A stretch of 59,007 nt of DNA from an alpha proteobacterium AAP81b (GTDB taxonomy: Bacteria > Pseudomonadota > Alphaproteobacteria > Sphingomonadales > Sphingomonadaceae), in NCBI GenBank assembly GCA_001295935.1, contig LJHX01000009.1, positions 1-59,007 on the forward strand, written 5' to 3'. A program made the position numbers and the translations under genes. Every line of letters starts with the position of its first letter. Position 1 is the first letter of the stretch. The notes beneath the pieces were generated by a model. It saw nothing but the letters and a program-made list of their open reading frames with translations, was not told the origin of the DNA and did not search any database. Below, piece after piece: positions 44,510-54,103 of the stretch.

Positions 44510-46897
44510 TCAGGCGGCGAGTTCCGCCGCCATCGCGGCGCGCGTCGGCGTCCAGGCGAGGTCGCCGGTGTAGCGCCACGCCAATTGGCCTTCGTCGTCG
44601 ATGGCGAACAGGTGCAGCCAGCGATTGTCGAAGAGTGCGCGGACGCCGGGATGGCGTTCGAGGATCGCCGTCATCGCCTCGCGCGGCGCCTCGATCGCCA
44701 CCGTCAGCCGCAGCGGCTCGTGCATCGTCGCCGTGCCGTCGTGCACCGACTGCCAGGGCAGGCCGGCGCGCAGATTGCCGCCATTGCCCTCGACGACGCC
44801 GATGCCGCCGACGACATTGTGGAGAAGCTTGTTGCCGCCGCCGAACAGCGCCGGCGCCACCACCGAGCCATAATATTGCAGGCTGATCCAGCTGGCGACG
44901 ACGACCGGCGCCGTCAGGATGAGTTCGAGGACGCCGAAGCCCTCGTCCCCGCGCCAGTCGTAATCGTGGAGGAAGGCCCGCCCCGCCAGGTCGCGGCCGG
45001 CGGTGCGCCGGCGCGGCGCGGCAATGAAGGCATTGCAGCCGGCCAGCCCCCATTCGGGGCGGGTTTCGGCCCAATCGCGGCTGCGCCGCAAGATGTCGCC
45101 GCCGTCCCCTGCCCGCGGCAACCGCAGCGCGCGTTCACCGCGCGCCAGCACGCCCGCCGATGCCAGCCAGCTTTGCGCCCGCACGAGGTCGCGGCTGCCC
45201 GCCAACCCCGGCACATCGTCGGCGTACATCGTCACCGCATCGGTGGTGGTATCGTGCAGCGCCGCGACGAAGCGCGTTTCGGGCAGGATGGCGATACGCC
45301 GCCGCAGCAGCCCGGCGCGCACCTGCGCGTCGTTGAGCAGCGCCGCCAGCAGCCGGGCGTTGACCTCGCCCGAATAGCCGCCGCAGGCGCCGCAGTGCAG
45401 CGCGCTGGCATGGGGGTTGTTGACGGTGCTGGCGCCATGGCCGGCAAGGATGACCAGCGGCGCGAAGCCTTGGGTCAGCGACATGGCGCGCAGCACCGTT
45501 TCGGCCATGGTGACGCGGGTTTCGTCATCGAGCGCCGGCGCGGGCCGCGGCATCGGATCGGGCGAGCGCTTCGCCGCCGGCCGCGCCAGGGCATCGCGCA
45601 GCAGCTTGGGCAGATAGGCGGGGCCCGCCGCCTCGACAAAGGCGAAGGACGACACCGCGGCAAGCTTGAAGCGTTCCCAAGCGCGCGTCGCGCGGGCCGA
45701 AAGCCGCGCCGCGGTGTCGGCGGCGGCATTGGCCGCGCCGCCGGCGACGGTCGTCATCCCCGGGTTGAGCAGCACCGGCAGCCGGTGTTCGGCGAGATCG
45801 GAGGCGAAGCGGCGGTGCGACGCGGTGAGGCCGAAAAAGCCGGCAAAGCCCAGGGTCTGGATGCCCGAATCGAGCGATTCGAGCGCGCGGCGGAAGACTT
45901 CGGAGCGGACATCGATGCAGAAGGCGACCTGCAATTGCGGCGCCAGCCCCGTCGCCGGGGGCGCCGGCGCGGCCTCCAGCGTTTGCGCCAACCGGCGCTG
46001 GCCGGCCCGCTCGGCGGCGTCCTGCAGAATGACATCGGCGCGCTGCGCCGGCGTCGGCCGCAGCGGCGCGCCGTGCGCCGCCACCGAGGCGGCCCAGCGG
46101 CCGGCGACCTGTTCGCGATAATGATCGAGCAGCGCTGCCTCCCAGACGAGGCGGATGGTCAGCAGGTCGGTTGTCGTCGTGTCGTCGCCACCGGCAAGCA
46201 CCGCCTGCCAGCGGCGATGCCGCGCTGCCTGCGCCCAGCCGCCGAGCGTCGTCAGCGCTTGGTGGAAAGCGGTCGCCAGCGCTGTCGGCGTCAGCCCGAG
46301 GCAGGCGATGGCATCGGCGAGCGCCGCGTCGGCGGCCTCCGGCGTCGCGGCGACGCGCGCCGCGAAGCCGGTGAGGCCATGGATCTCGGGCGTCAGGTCG
46401 TGGGCCGCGGTGGCGCGCCAGCTTGCCCAGGCCGAGCGGCCGCGCGGCAGGGCCCACAGCGCCTGGCCCTCGTCGAACCATGCCGCTGCCCAGGCGCCGA
46501 AGCGCTCCTCGATGATCGCCGGCCAGTCGATCCCCGAAGCCGCGGCGGCGAGATCGGCGACCGTCGCCAGTGCCGCCGGCGGCGACACCGCAGCGCCCGC
46601 CGCGGCCTTGAGCGCGACGACACTCGCCGGCCGGTCCGCCGCATCGGCCGCCGCCAGCGCCGCGGCGAGGTCGGCGTCGTCGATCGTGCCCTCGGCAATA
46701 CGCGCCGCATACCAGCTTCGATCAGGAGTCACCGCCACCCCGGCGACGCGGCCGAGGCGCGCCGCAACCATCGCCAGATCCTCGCCGGCCTGGCCGAGAA
46801 AGGGGTTGACCGCGACGCTCGACGCCAGCGGCCAGACCGGCGGGATGGCGTCGGCGGCGGCATTGGCGGCGGCAGCCAGGTCAGCGCGGTCGATCAT
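44510..46897 (-). CDS. dabA: Inorganic carbon transporter subunit DabA (DUF2309/UPF0753)
   Basis: The 795-residue protein is the cytosolic zinc-binding half of the DAB bicarbonate accumulator. Zn ligands fall at the expected spacing: C327 and D329 in [11 protein letters not shown]487 in LAGHGAS and C502 in ALHCGACGG. These match C351/D353/H524/C539 of the characterised DabA, with the 15-residue His-Cys gap kept. It acts as an energy-driven carbonic anhydrase with DabB. A perfect GGAGA site precedes the start at 46897. The dabB gene ends 32 bp upstream. This is a known but uncommon gene pair in heterotrophs. Confidence 0.92.
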   Translation of the reverse strand: MIDRADLAAAANAAADAIPPVWPLASSVAVNPFLGQAGEDLAMVAARLGRVAGVAVTPDRSWYAARIAEGTIDDADLAAALAAADAADRPASVVALKAAAGAAVSPPAALATVADLAAAASGIDWPAIIEERFGAWAAAWFDEGQALWALPRGRSAWASWRATAAHDLTPEIHGLTGFAARVAATPEAADAALADAIACLGLTPTALATAFHQALTTLGGWAQAARHRRWQAVLAGGDDTTTTDLLTIRLVWEAALLDHYREQVAGRWAASVAAHGAPLRPTPAQRADVILQDAAERAGQRRLAQTLEAAPAPPATGLAPQLQVAFCIDVRSEVFRRALESLDSGIQTLGFAGFFGLTASHRRFASDLAEHRLPVLLNPGMTTVAGGAANAAADTAARLSARATRAWERFKLAAVSSFAFVEAAGPAYLPKLLRDALARPAAKRSPDPMPRPAPALDDETRVTMAETVLRAMSLTQGFAPLVILAGHGASTVNNPHASALHCGACGGYSGEVNARLLAALLNDAQVRAGLLRRRIAILPETRFVAALHDTTTDAVTMYADDVPGLAGSRDLVRAQSWLASAGVLARGERALRLPRAGDGGDILRRSRDWAETRPEWGLAGCNAFIAAPRRRTAGRDLAGRAFLHDYDWRGDEGFGVLELILTAPVVVASWISLQYYGSVVAPALFGGGNKLLHNVVGGIGVVEGNGGNLRAGLPWQSVHDGTATMHEPLRLTVAIEAPREAMTAILERHPGVRALFDNRWLHLFAIDDEGQLAWRYTGDLAWTPTRAAMAAELAA

Positions 46898-46929
46898 GGT
46901 CGTCTCCTTCAAGGTCGGGGGGCGCCGGG

Positions 46930-48483
46930 TCACGCCGGGCGCCGGCGCCAGCCGCCGAGCGCGCGGTCGAGCAGGGCGTTGGCATAGAAGCCATTGGCGA
47001 GATGGACGCGCAGGCCGAGCATCGCCGGATGCCCCGCCCACAGCGGCAGCATCGCCTGCGCCACGGCGACCGCGCCGAAGCTGAGGATCGCCAGCACCAT
47101 CAGCAGCCATTGCAGCGCGCCGGGCGCCGGCGGCGCCGGCAGCGCGCCGGCGGTCAGCACGCCCGCCAGGATGTGCAGGCCGAAATAGCCGAGCGACGCA
47201 ACCACCGCATAGCGCGCCAGCTTGGCGGTAAGCGCCCGTGGCGCCGCTTCGGCGAGCCCCTGCGCCAGCAGATAGGCGACGCCGAAGATCAATATGGCGC
47301 CGAGCGCCAGCGCCTGCGGCGACTGCCCAAAGCGCTCGGCGGGGATGGCGATCACGGCATAGATCGCCAGCGCGGCGGCGAAGGCGCGTAGCACGGCGCC
47401 GCCATCGGGGATCGCCACCGGCCCCGGCCGCCGGAAGGCGGCGATGCGGTCGACGGCGCCGCCGGCGGCGAGAAAGGCATGCGCCTTGTAGAGCGAATGG
47501 GCGAGGATATGCAGCAGCGCCAGCGGGAACAGCGCCAGCCCGCACTGCATCAGCATGAAGCCCATCTGGGCGATCGTCGACCAGGCCAGCGAGGTCTTGA
47601 CCGCCGGCTGGGTGAGCATGACGAGACCGCCGAACAGCGCGGTGAAGCCGCCGATGATGACCAGCGCGGCGAGCGCGCCGGGCGCCAGCAGCATGACATC
47701 GGCCAAGCGAATGAGCATGAAGCCGCCGGCGTTGATGACGCCAGCGTGGAGCAGCGCCGAGACCGGCGTCGGCGCCTCCATTACCTCGGTCAGCCAGCCA
47801 TGGATCGGGAATTGCGCCGAGCGCAGCAGCGCCGCCAGCGCCAGCAGGCTGCCGGCGACGATCGCGAGGCTGCCGCCGGCCCCGCTGCGCGCCGCGGCGT
47901 TTATCGCGGCGATGTCGCCGCTGCCATAGGCGATGACGAGCAGGCCGGCGGCGACGATCATCGCGGCCTCGCCGATGCGGGCGATTACCGCCTTTTTGGC
48001 GGCGGCGCGCTGCGCGGCGCGGCGCTCGGGATAGAAGAGCAGCAGCCGCTGCAGGGTCAGGCTGGTGACGATCCAGGCGAGCACCAGCTGGACGAGGTTG
48101 CCGGCGGTGACGACCATCAGCACTGCCGCCAGCGTCGCGCACAGCCAGCCGAGGAAGGCGCCCTGGCGCGCCTCGCCGTCGAGATAGGTCAGCGCGAAGC
48201 GTCCGACGATCCAGCCGATGAAGGCGACGAGCAGCAGCATCGCCGCGCTGACGGCATCGAGGCGGACGGCGAAGCCGAGCCCGGCGGTGCCGAGCAACGG
48301 GCTGGTGATGGCGCCGCCTGCCGCCAGTGCCGCGACACCGCCGGCGGCGGCGAGCAGCCCGATGAGCAGCAGCGCCTCGATCACCCGGCGCGCGCCGGCG
48401 CCGAGCCGGCCAGGGGTGGCGGCACCGACAGCTGCCGCGGCGAGCGCCAGCAGCGGCGGCGCCAGGGGGATCAGGGACAACAT
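46930..48483 (-). CDS. dabB: DabB, NuoL-like proton channel of the DAB inorganic carbon transporter
   Basis: The 517-residue membrane protein resembles NADH-dehydrogenase subunit L: multiple TM helices and the proton-pathway segments [33 protein letters not shown] and AHAFLAAGG. It couples the proton-motive force to DabA-catalysed bicarbonate formation. It starts the dabBA operon and is divergent from a LysR gene. No other Nuo genes are nearby, which supports DAB function rather than complex I. Confidence 0.9.
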   Translation of the reverse strand: MLSLIPLAPPLLALAAAAVGAATPGRLGAGARRVIEALLLIGLLAAAGGVAALAAGGAITSPLLGTAGLGFAVRLDAVSAAMLLLVAFIGWIVGRFALTYLDGEARQGAFLGWLCATLAAVLMVVTAGNLVQLVLAWIVTSLTLQRLLLFYPERRAAQRAAAKKAVIARIGEAAMIVAAGLLVIAYGSGDIAAINAAARSGAGGSLAIVAGSLLALAALLRSAQFPIHGWLTEVMEAPTPVSALLHAGVINAGGFMLIRLADVMLLAPGALAALVIIGGFTALFGGLVMLTQPAVKTSLAWSTIAQMGFMLMQCGLALFPLALLHILAHSLYKAHAFLAAGGAVDRIAAFRRPGPVAIPDGGAVLRAFAAALAIYAVIAIPAERFGQSPQALALGAILIFGVAYLLAQGLAEAAPRALTAKLARYAVVASLGYFGLHILAGVLTAGALPAPPAPGALQWLLMVLAILSFGAVAVAQAMLPLWAGHPAMLGLRVHLANGFYANALLDRALGGWRRRPA

Positions 48484-48508
48484 CGCGCGACCTCGCTTGG
48501 GATGGCTC

Positions 48509-48524
48509 TTCCCCTGGAGGGGAA
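48509..48524. promoter_or_regulatory. Candidate LysR-type operator between dabB and lysR
   Basis: TTCCCC (48509-48514), a 4-nt gap and GGGGAA (48519-48524) form a perfect palindrome in the 120-bp divergent spacer. It fits the T-N11-A style of LysR boxes loosely and lies 26 bp before the dabB start. Confidence 0.4.
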
Positions 48525-48603
48525 TGCGGCGATCTAGCCGCGCATGGCTTCCCGCGAAAAATTCATTGTTTGGCGCAAAACGATCTGTTTAAGCGAACGA
48601 TCG

Positions 48604-49494
48604 ATGGCCGAGCTCAACTACAACCACCTCCGCTATTTCTGGGCAGTCGCGCATGACGGCAATCTGTCGCGCACCGCAGCACGTCTCAACGTCTCGCAAA
48701 GCGCGCTGTCGGTACAGATCGCCAAGCTCGAGGACCGCCTCGGCCATGCGCTGTTCGAGCGCCGCGGCCGCCAGCTTCACCTGACCGAAGCCGGGCGCAT
48801 CGCGCTCGATCACGCCGATGCGATCTTCGCCGCCGGCGACGATCTGCTCGGCACCCTGCGCCAATCGGGCCAGGTGCGCCGCGCCGTGCGGATCGGCGCG
48901 CTGGCGACGCTGTCGCGCAATTTCCAGATCGCCTTCGTCGCGCCGCTGCTCGGCCGCGGCGACGTCGAGATCGTGCTGCGCTCGGGCAGCGCCGCCGAGC
49001 TGCTGCGCGGGTTGCAGAGCCAGAATCTCGACGTCGTGCTGACCAATGACGCCCCGGCGAGCGACGCGCTGACGCCCTATATCGTCCACAAGCTCGCCGA
49101 ACAGCATGTCGGGGTGGTCGGCACCCCGGCGCTGCTCGGCGAGCGGCGCGGGCTCGCCGACCTGCTGGCGGCGTTGCCGGTGATCCTGCCGACGGCGCCG
49201 AGCAGCGTCCGCTCCGGTTTCGACGCCTTTGCCGACCGCCTCGGCATCCGGCCGCAGATCGCCGCCGAGGTCGACGACATGGCGATGATGCGCCTCCTCG
49301 CCGGCCAGGGCGTCGCGCTCGCCGTTCTCCCGCCGATCGTCGTCCGCGACGAGCTTGCCGCCGGCACCCTGCGCGAGGCCGACGAACTGCCGGGGATCGT
49401 CGAGACCTTCCACGCCGTTACCGCCCGCCGGCGCTTCCCCAATCCGCTGGTGCGGACCTTGATCGAAAGCGCGACCGGGATGCTGCCGGGCTGA
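48604..49494 (+). CDS. LysR-family transcriptional regulator
   Basis: The 296-residue protein has an N-terminal winged helix (residues ~3-62; HLRYFWAVAHDGNLSRTAARL, then SQSALSVQIAKLEDRLGHAL) and a periplasmic-binding-type effector domain. It is divergent from dabBA with a palindrome in the shared spacer, so it probably controls dab expression in response to CO2 or a metabolite. The start at 48604 places the wHTH near the N-terminus; in-frame ATG at 48544 would add 20 residues. Confidence 0.88.
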   Translation: MAELNYNHLRYFWAVAHDGNLSRTAARLNVSQSALSVQIAKLEDRLGHALFERRGRQLHLTEAGRIALDHADAIFAAGDDLLGTLRQSGQVRRAVRIGALATLSRNFQIAFVAPLLGRGDVEIVLRSGSAAELLRGLQSQNLDVVLTNDAPASDALTPYIVHKLAEQHVGVVGTPALLGERRGLADLLAALPVILPTAPSSVRSGFDAFADRLGIRPQIAAEVDDMAMMRLLAGQGVALAVLPPIVVRDELAAGTLREADELPGIVETFHAVTARRRFPNPLVRTLIESATGMLPG

Positions 49495-49537
49495 GGCGCG
49501 GCTCCTGACGACTGGAATTTACACCCCAGACAATGAA

Positions 49538-49650
49538 GTAGCGTCCCGTAAAAACGGGACGCTACCAAATCGGCACTGCTTCATGGGTTGCCGAACCCGC
49601 GCAAAGGAAGCTTTTGCTTGCGAAAAGCACCCCTTCTCGTTCTGCTAGAG
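49538..49650 (-). ncRNA. tracrRNA of the type II-C CRISPR-Cas9 system
   Basis: An anti-repeat (49630-49649) is complementary to the CRISPR repeat, with one 1-nt bulge; 16 consecutive bases match. On the minus strand it is followed by a hairpin GCTTTT/AAAAGC (49610-49628), a hairpin with arms GGGTT/AACCC (49585-49598), and a final 12-bp stem (49538-49549 with 49554-49565) that should end the RNA. The order and the CGCAAGC loop resemble, from memory, the tracrRNA of Parvibaculum lavamentivorans. Transcription is divergent from cas9. A promoter-like pair lies just upstream. Confidence 0.82.
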
Positions 49651-49654
49651 TCAC

Positions 49655-49682
49655 AACATAGCAGCGTGAAAGGGCAATGCAA
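49655..49682 (-). promoter_or_regulatory. tracrRNA promoter
   Basis: On the minus strand TTGCAT (49677-49682), a 16-nt spacer and TATGTT (49655-49660) form a good sigma-70-like promoter. Its predicted start is about 49648-49650, right at the 5' end of the anti-repeat. The promoter lies within the cas9 leader. Confidence 0.65.
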
Positions 49683-49684
49683 GC

Positions 49685-52600
49685 ATGGCCACGGAACTTG
49701 TGTTCGGTATCGATATCGGCACCACCTCGATCGGCAGCACCGTACTGACCCTCGATCGCGACGCCGGTCACGGCGAACTCCATCATCTCGGGGTGCGCAT
49801 CTTTCCCGAAGCCCGCGATGAAAAGCACCTGCCACTCAACCATACCCGCCGGCAGAAGCGACTGGCACGGCGCCAGTTGCGGCGGCGCAGGGTCAGGCGG
49901 CGCACGCTCAACGAACTGCTCGCGACACAGGGCCTCTTGCCGGCCTTCGGCGCACAGCGCGACAGCGCCTGGCGCGCGGCAATGGCGATCGATCCCTGGC
50001 CGCTCTACGCCGCCGCCGAGACGCGCGCTCTGACCGCCGTCGAACTCGGTCGACTGCTCTACCATGTCGCGCAGCGCCGCCACTTCCAGGGCCGCGCACT
50101 GCAAGGCGACGGCGGTGCCGGCCCCGGCGACAGCGAGACGGCCGAGGAACGGCAGGCGCAGTCGCAGCGTGAGCGTGATCGCGCCGCGTTGCGCGCCGCT
50201 GGCACGAATATCGGCGCTTTCCTGTCGGCGATCCCCGATGGCGAACGCCGCCGCGGCCGACATTTCGCCCGCGAGGATGTGCGCGCCCAGTTCGTTACCA
50301 TCATCGCGGCGCAACGGTTGCGCCATCCCGTGCTTGCCGACCCGGTGATTCTTGGCGCGCTCACCGAAGCCATCTTCAGCCAGCGCCCGGTGTTCTGGCG
50401 CCGTGGCACGCTCGGCCGCTGCCGGCTGGTCCCGGGCGCCATGCCCGCTGCCACCGCCAGCTGGCTGGCGCAGGAAAAGCGCATGCTGGAAAAGCTCAAC
50501 GATCTCATCGTCGAAGTCGGCAACGGCCGTCCGCTCGACACGGCCGAGCGCCACGCCGTCATCGCGCTGCTGCGCCGGCAGGACAGCGTTACTTGGGGGG
50601 CGCTGCGCAAGGCGCTCCGACTACCGCCGTCGAACCGCTTCAATCTCGAACGTGGCGGCGAGAAAGGCCTGACCGGCAACCGCCTTGAAAATCGCATGGC
50701 GGCCATCGTGGGCGCGCGCTGGGACAGCGATGCGGCCCTGCGCGACAGCTTGCGCGCCGATCTCCATCGCCGACTGTTTGCCGCCGATTATGCCGAAATC
50801 GGCGAACGCATCGTCATCCGCGATACCGCGTCGGCAGCGCGCGAACGGGCAGCGCTGGCCGACAACCTGGCGCGCGACTTCGCCCTGCCGGTGGCTGCCG
50901 CGACGGCGCTTGCCGACATTCAGCAGGCCGGCGGCTGGACGCCGTTTTCCGAAGCGGCGCTGGCCGCCATGCTGCCGCGGCTCGCGGCCGGCGCCCGCTT
51001 CGGCGCGCTGCTCAACGGCCCCGAGGAGGAGGGCTGGCGCGATCGGACATTCCCGGCGCGGGAGCGGCCGACCGGCGCCCTTGTGCGAACCCTGCCCTCC
51101 CCCGCCGATCGCGACGAACAGGCACGACTGGGCGCCATCCGCAACCCGACCGTGGTCCGTGTGCAGAACGAGCTGCGCAAGGTCGTCAACAACCTCATCC
51201 GCGCCTATGGCGCGCCCCATCGCATCCGGGTCGAGGTCGGCCGCGATGTCGGCCGCTCAGCGCGCGAGCGCGAGGAAATCACCACCCGCACCCGCAAGCG
51301 CGAAGCGGAACGCCGGCGCGCCGCCGCCGATCTCGTCGCTCAGGGCATCGCCGTGCAATCGGGGCGCGACATCGAGAAATGGCTGTTGTGGCAGGAATGC
51401 CGGCGCACCTGCCCGTTCACCGGGCGCGCCATCGGCTTCGAGGCACTGTTCCGCACCGGCGAGTTCCAGGTCGAGCATATCTGGCCGCGTGAACGCAGCC
51501 TTGACGACAGTTTCGCCAACAAGACGCTCTGCCATGTCGATGCCAACCGCCGGAAGGGCAACCGCACCCCGGCGGAAGCCTTCGACGCCGCCGACCTGGC
51601 GGCGATGGTCGAGCGGGTGCGCAGCTTTGCCGGGCCACCCGGGTTGATCGCCGCTAAGGCGCGACGCTTCATCCAGCCGATCCCCGACGACTTCGCCAGC
51701 CGCCAGCTGAACGACACGCGCCACGCGGCGTTGCAGGTCGTCACGCAACTGAAGATGCTGTTTCCCGATGTGGGGCCGACCGCCGAAGTGCGGGTGCAGG
51801 TCGTCACCGGCCAGGTGACGGCACGCCTCCGCCGCCATTGGGGGCTCGCCGATCTGCTCGGCGATGGCGACAGCAAGACCCGCGACGATCACCGCCACCA
51901 TGCCGTCGATGCGCTGGTGGTCGCCGCCGCCCACCCCGGCTATGGCGCGGCGCTGTCGCGCTATTTCGCGGCGCGCGACAGCGGCGTGCTGGAACCGCAA
52001 CTGCCGCTGCCCTTCCCCGACATCCGGGCGCAGGCACAGGCGAAGCTGGCGACGCTGGTGGTGTCGCACCGCGTGCGGCGCAAGCTGTCGGGGCCGCTGC
52101 ACAAGGAAACCGTCTATGGCGATGCCGGGCCGGCGCGGGGCAGCGGCGGCAAGGAATACCGCTATTTCGTCACCCGCAAGCCGGTGGCGGCGCTGACGCC
52201 GAGCCTGCTGAAGGACGACGAGGCCTGGCCCGATGCGCATATCCGCGACACGCTGCGGCATTGGCTGGCGGCCCATGACGGCGACATCAAGAAAGCGCTG
52301 ACATCGGGACTGCCGACGGTATCGACCGGCGGCCCCGAGATTCGCCGCGTACGGGTGCGCGTCAAGCAGCAGGCGAAGTTGATGGCCACGCTTAAAAATG
52401 GTCATGCCGACCTTGGCAACAACCACCATGTGGCGATTTATCGGGATGCGACGGGGGTCCACACCGAGGTCGTCAGCCTGTTCGAAGCAGCGCAGCGCCA
52501 GGCCCGACACGAGCCGGTGGTACGGCGGCAGCGGCCGGACGGCGCGACCTTCGTGATGGCGCTGAGCCCCGGCGAGATCATCCATTTCGCCGCCGGCACT

Positions 52601-52777
52601 CGTCAGGGCCTATGGGTGGTCAAAGGTGTCTGGGCTGCAGGCCCCATCATTCTGTGGCGGGCAGCAGACGCTCGCGGGGTCAGCGTCTGGCGCCCGGTTG
52701 CGGCCACGATCCTCGGCGATGGCGGGGTCAAGGTGCAGGTCGATCCAATCGGCCGCACCCGCCCGGCGCACGACTGA
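49685..52777 (+). CDS. cas9: Cas9 endonuclease, type II-C
   Basis: The 1030-residue protein is a compact Cas9 with all nuclease residues in place. RuvC-I is FGIDIGTTSIG with D10; the arginine-rich bridge helix spans residues 55-73. RuvC-II is RIRVEVGRDVG with E517; HNH has QVEHIWPRERSLDDSF with H598 and, later, N621; RuvC-III is HRHHAVDALVVAA with H738/H739 and D742. HNH has E597 where most Cas9s have Asp. Two cysteines (ECRRTCPFTG) precede the HNH core. Cas9 cuts double-stranded DNA guided by crRNA-tracrRNA. cas1 starts inside the last codon of cas9 (TGATG), so cas9-cas1-cas2 is one operon. Absence of csn2 and cas4 makes it II-C. The PAM is not deducible here. Confidence 0.97.
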   Translation: MATELVFGIDIGTTSIGSTVLTLDRDAGHGELHHLGVRIFPEARDEKHLPLNHTRRQKRLARRQLRRRRVRRRTLNELLATQGLLPAFGAQRDSAWRAAMAIDPWPLYAAAETRALTAVELGRLLYHVAQRRHFQGRALQGDGGAGPGDSETAEERQAQSQRERDRAALRAAGTNIGAFLSAIPDGERRRGRHFAREDVRAQFVTIIAAQRLRHPVLADPVILGALTEAIFSQRPVFWRRGTLGRCRLVPGAMPAATASWLAQEKRMLEKLNDLIVEVGNGRPLDTAERHAVIALLRRQDSVTWGALRKALRLPPSNRFNLERGGEKGLTGNRLENRMAAIVGARWDSDAALRDSLRADLHRRLFAADYAEIGERIVIRDTASAARERAALADNLARDFALPVAAATALADIQQAGGWTPFSEAALAAMLPRLAAGARFGALLNGPEEEGWRDRTFPARERPTGALVRTLPSPADRDEQARLGAIRNPTVVRVQNELRKVVNNLIRAYGAPHRIRVEVGRDVGRSAREREEITTRTRKREAERRRAAADLVAQGIAVQSGRDIEKWLLWQECRRTCPFTGRAIGFEALFRTGEFQVEHIWPRERSLDDSFANKTLCHVDANRRKGNRTPAEAFDAADLAAMVERVRSFAGPPGLIAAKARRFIQPIPDDFASRQLNDTRHAALQVVTQLKMLFPDVGPTAEVRVQVVTGQVTARLRRHWGLADLLGDGDSKTRDDHRHHAVDALVVAAAHPGYGAALSRYFAARDSGVLEPQLPLPFPDIRAQAQAKLATLVVSHRVRRKLSGPLHKETVYGDAGPARGSGGKEYRYFVTRKPVAALTPSLLKDDEAWPDAHIRDTLRHWLAAHDGDIKKALTSGLPTVSTGGPEIRRVRVRVKQQAKLMATLKNGHADLGNNHHVAIYRDATGVHTEVVSLFEAAQRQARHEPVVRRQRPDGATFVMALSPGEIIHFAAGTRQGLWVVKGVWAAGPIILWRAADARGVSVWRPVAATILGDGGVKVQVDPIGRTRPAHD

Positions 52778-53703
52778 TGCTGCGCCGCACCGTCGAGATC
52801 GCCACGCCCGGCACACGGCTGTCGGTGGCGCTGGGGCAATTGGTGATCGCCCGTCCCGATCAGCCTGACGCGCGGGTGCCGCTCGCCGAACTGGGCGCGC
52901 TGGTCATCGACGACGGTCGCGCCAGCCTGAGCCAGGCGGTGCTGCGCGAGGCCGCTGCCGCTGGCGCCGTCGTCATCGTTTCGGGCGCCGATCATCTGCC
53001 GGCGGGGCTGATGCTGCCGATGGCGGGGCACCATGCGCTGACCGAACGCCAGCGCGCCCAGGCCGCCGCCGGCCTGCCGCTGAAGAAGCGGCTGTGGCAG
53101 GCGATCGTCATTGCTAAGATCGCCCAACAGGGCCGGTTGCTGGCCGCGGCGACGGGCAGCGATTCGGGGCTGGCGGCGATGGCGCGGCGGGTGCGCTCCG
53201 GCGATCCCGACAATCTTGAAGCCCAGGCGGCGCAACGTTACTGGCCGCGGCTGCTGGGCGCAGGGTTTCACCGGGAACGCGGCGGCGACGGCGCCAACGC
53301 CCTGCTCAACTATGGCTATGCCGTGCTGCGCGCCGCCTGCGCGCGCGCGATCGTGGCGAGCGGGCTGGTGCCGACCCTCGGCCTCTGGCACCGCCATCGC
53401 GCCAATCCCTTCTGCCTCGCCGACGATCTGATGGAGCCGTTCCGGCCGCTGGTGGATCAGCGCGTCGTGGCGCTGCTCGCCGACAGCCCGGCGACGACAT
53501 TGGAGGATCGCCCGACCCGCGCCGCGCTGCTGGCGCTGCTCAATGAAGGCGTTCGACTCGGCGGCCGGCGCTGGCCACTGCTGCTCGGGCTGGAACAGGC
53601 CTCGGCCGGGCTGGCACAGGCGCTGAGCGGGGGCGACTGGCGCGCCATGCCGGTGCCCGACAGTCTGGCGCTAGCGCCCGAGGCCGACGATGGCGCGGCG
53701 TGA
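52777..53703 (+). CDS. cas1: Cas1 integrase, type II-C
   Basis: The 308-residue protein is the spacer integrase. Expected metal ligands are present: E148 in DPDNLEAQAAQRYW, H205 in LGLWHRHRANPF and D217 in LADDLMEPFRP. The length is typical of type II Cas1. Its ATG overlaps the cas9 stop by one base and its end overlaps cas2 by 14 bp, which indicates coupled translation. With Cas2 it forms the adaptation complex. Confidence 0.96.
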   Translation: MLRRTVEIATPGTRLSVALGQLVIARPDQPDARVPLAELGALVIDDGRASLSQAVLREAAAAGAVVIVSGADHLPAGLMLPMAGHHALTERQRAQAAAGLPLKKRLWQAIVIAKIAQQGRLLAAATGSDSGLAAMARRVRSGDPDNLEAQAAQRYWPRLLGAGFHRERGGDGANALLNYGYAVLRAACARAIVASGLVPTLGLWHRHRANPFCLADDLMEPFRPLVDQRVVALLADSPATTLEDRPTRAALLALLNEGVRLGGRRWPLLLGLEQASAGLAQALSGGDWRAMPVPDSLALAPEADDGAA

Positions 53704-54052
53704 CCCGCCGCCAAGCTATGCCGTGCAGCCCTGGGGATGGCGGACGATGTGGATTCTGGCGATGTTCGATCTGCCGGTGGAAAGCAAGGCCGACCGCCGC
53801 GCCTATGCCGACTTTCGCAAGCTGCTGCTCGGCGATGGCTTCAGCATGATGCAGTTCAGCGTCTATATCCGCCACTGTGCCAGCATCGAAAATGCCGATG
53901 TGCATATGAAGCGGGTGGGTGCGGCGGTGCCGGCGCGCGGCGAGGTGCGGCTGTTGATGATCACCGACAACCAGTTCGGCCGCATGCAGGTTTATACTGG
54001 AAAAAAACGCGGTCAGCCGCCGCCGGCGCCGGCCCAGTTGCAGCTTTTTTGA
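53690..54052 (+). CDS. cas2: Cas2, type II-C
   Basis: The 120-residue protein has a ferredoxin-like fold with the catalytic/metal Asp in WILAMFDLPVESKADRRAY (D27) and a KLLLGDGFSMMQFSVYIRH core. The N-terminal ~18 residues before MWILAMFDLP are an extension also common in II-C Cas2. It binds Cas1 as a structural dimer core. It is the last gene of the operon; the array follows 51 bp later. Confidence 0.95.
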   Translation: MARRDPPPSYAVQPWGWRTMWILAMFDLPVESKADRRAYADFRKLLLGDGFSMMQFSVYIRHCASIENADVHMKRVGAAVPARGEVRLLMITDNQFGRMQVYTGKKRGQPPPAPAQLQLF

Positions 54053-54065
54053 TGGTGTCCCAAGG

Positions 54066-54100
54066 AAAAACCCCCGCCATTTCAGCGAGAAAGGCGGGGG
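54066..54100 (-). terminator. Rho-independent terminator of the CRISPR transcript
   Basis: An 8-bp GC stem (54071-54078 with 54093-54100) is followed, on the minus strand only, by five U residues (54066-54070). It sits just past the last repeat in the minus direction, so it should end the pre-crRNA and also protect against antisense reading into cas2. Confidence 0.75.
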
Positions 54101-54103
54101 GCG

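Noticed and set aside
54053-54103. A degenerate CRISPR repeat between cas2 and the array
   Set aside because: The GAGAAAGG similarity is short and out of phase with the 66-nt period; it is better explained as part of the terminator loop.
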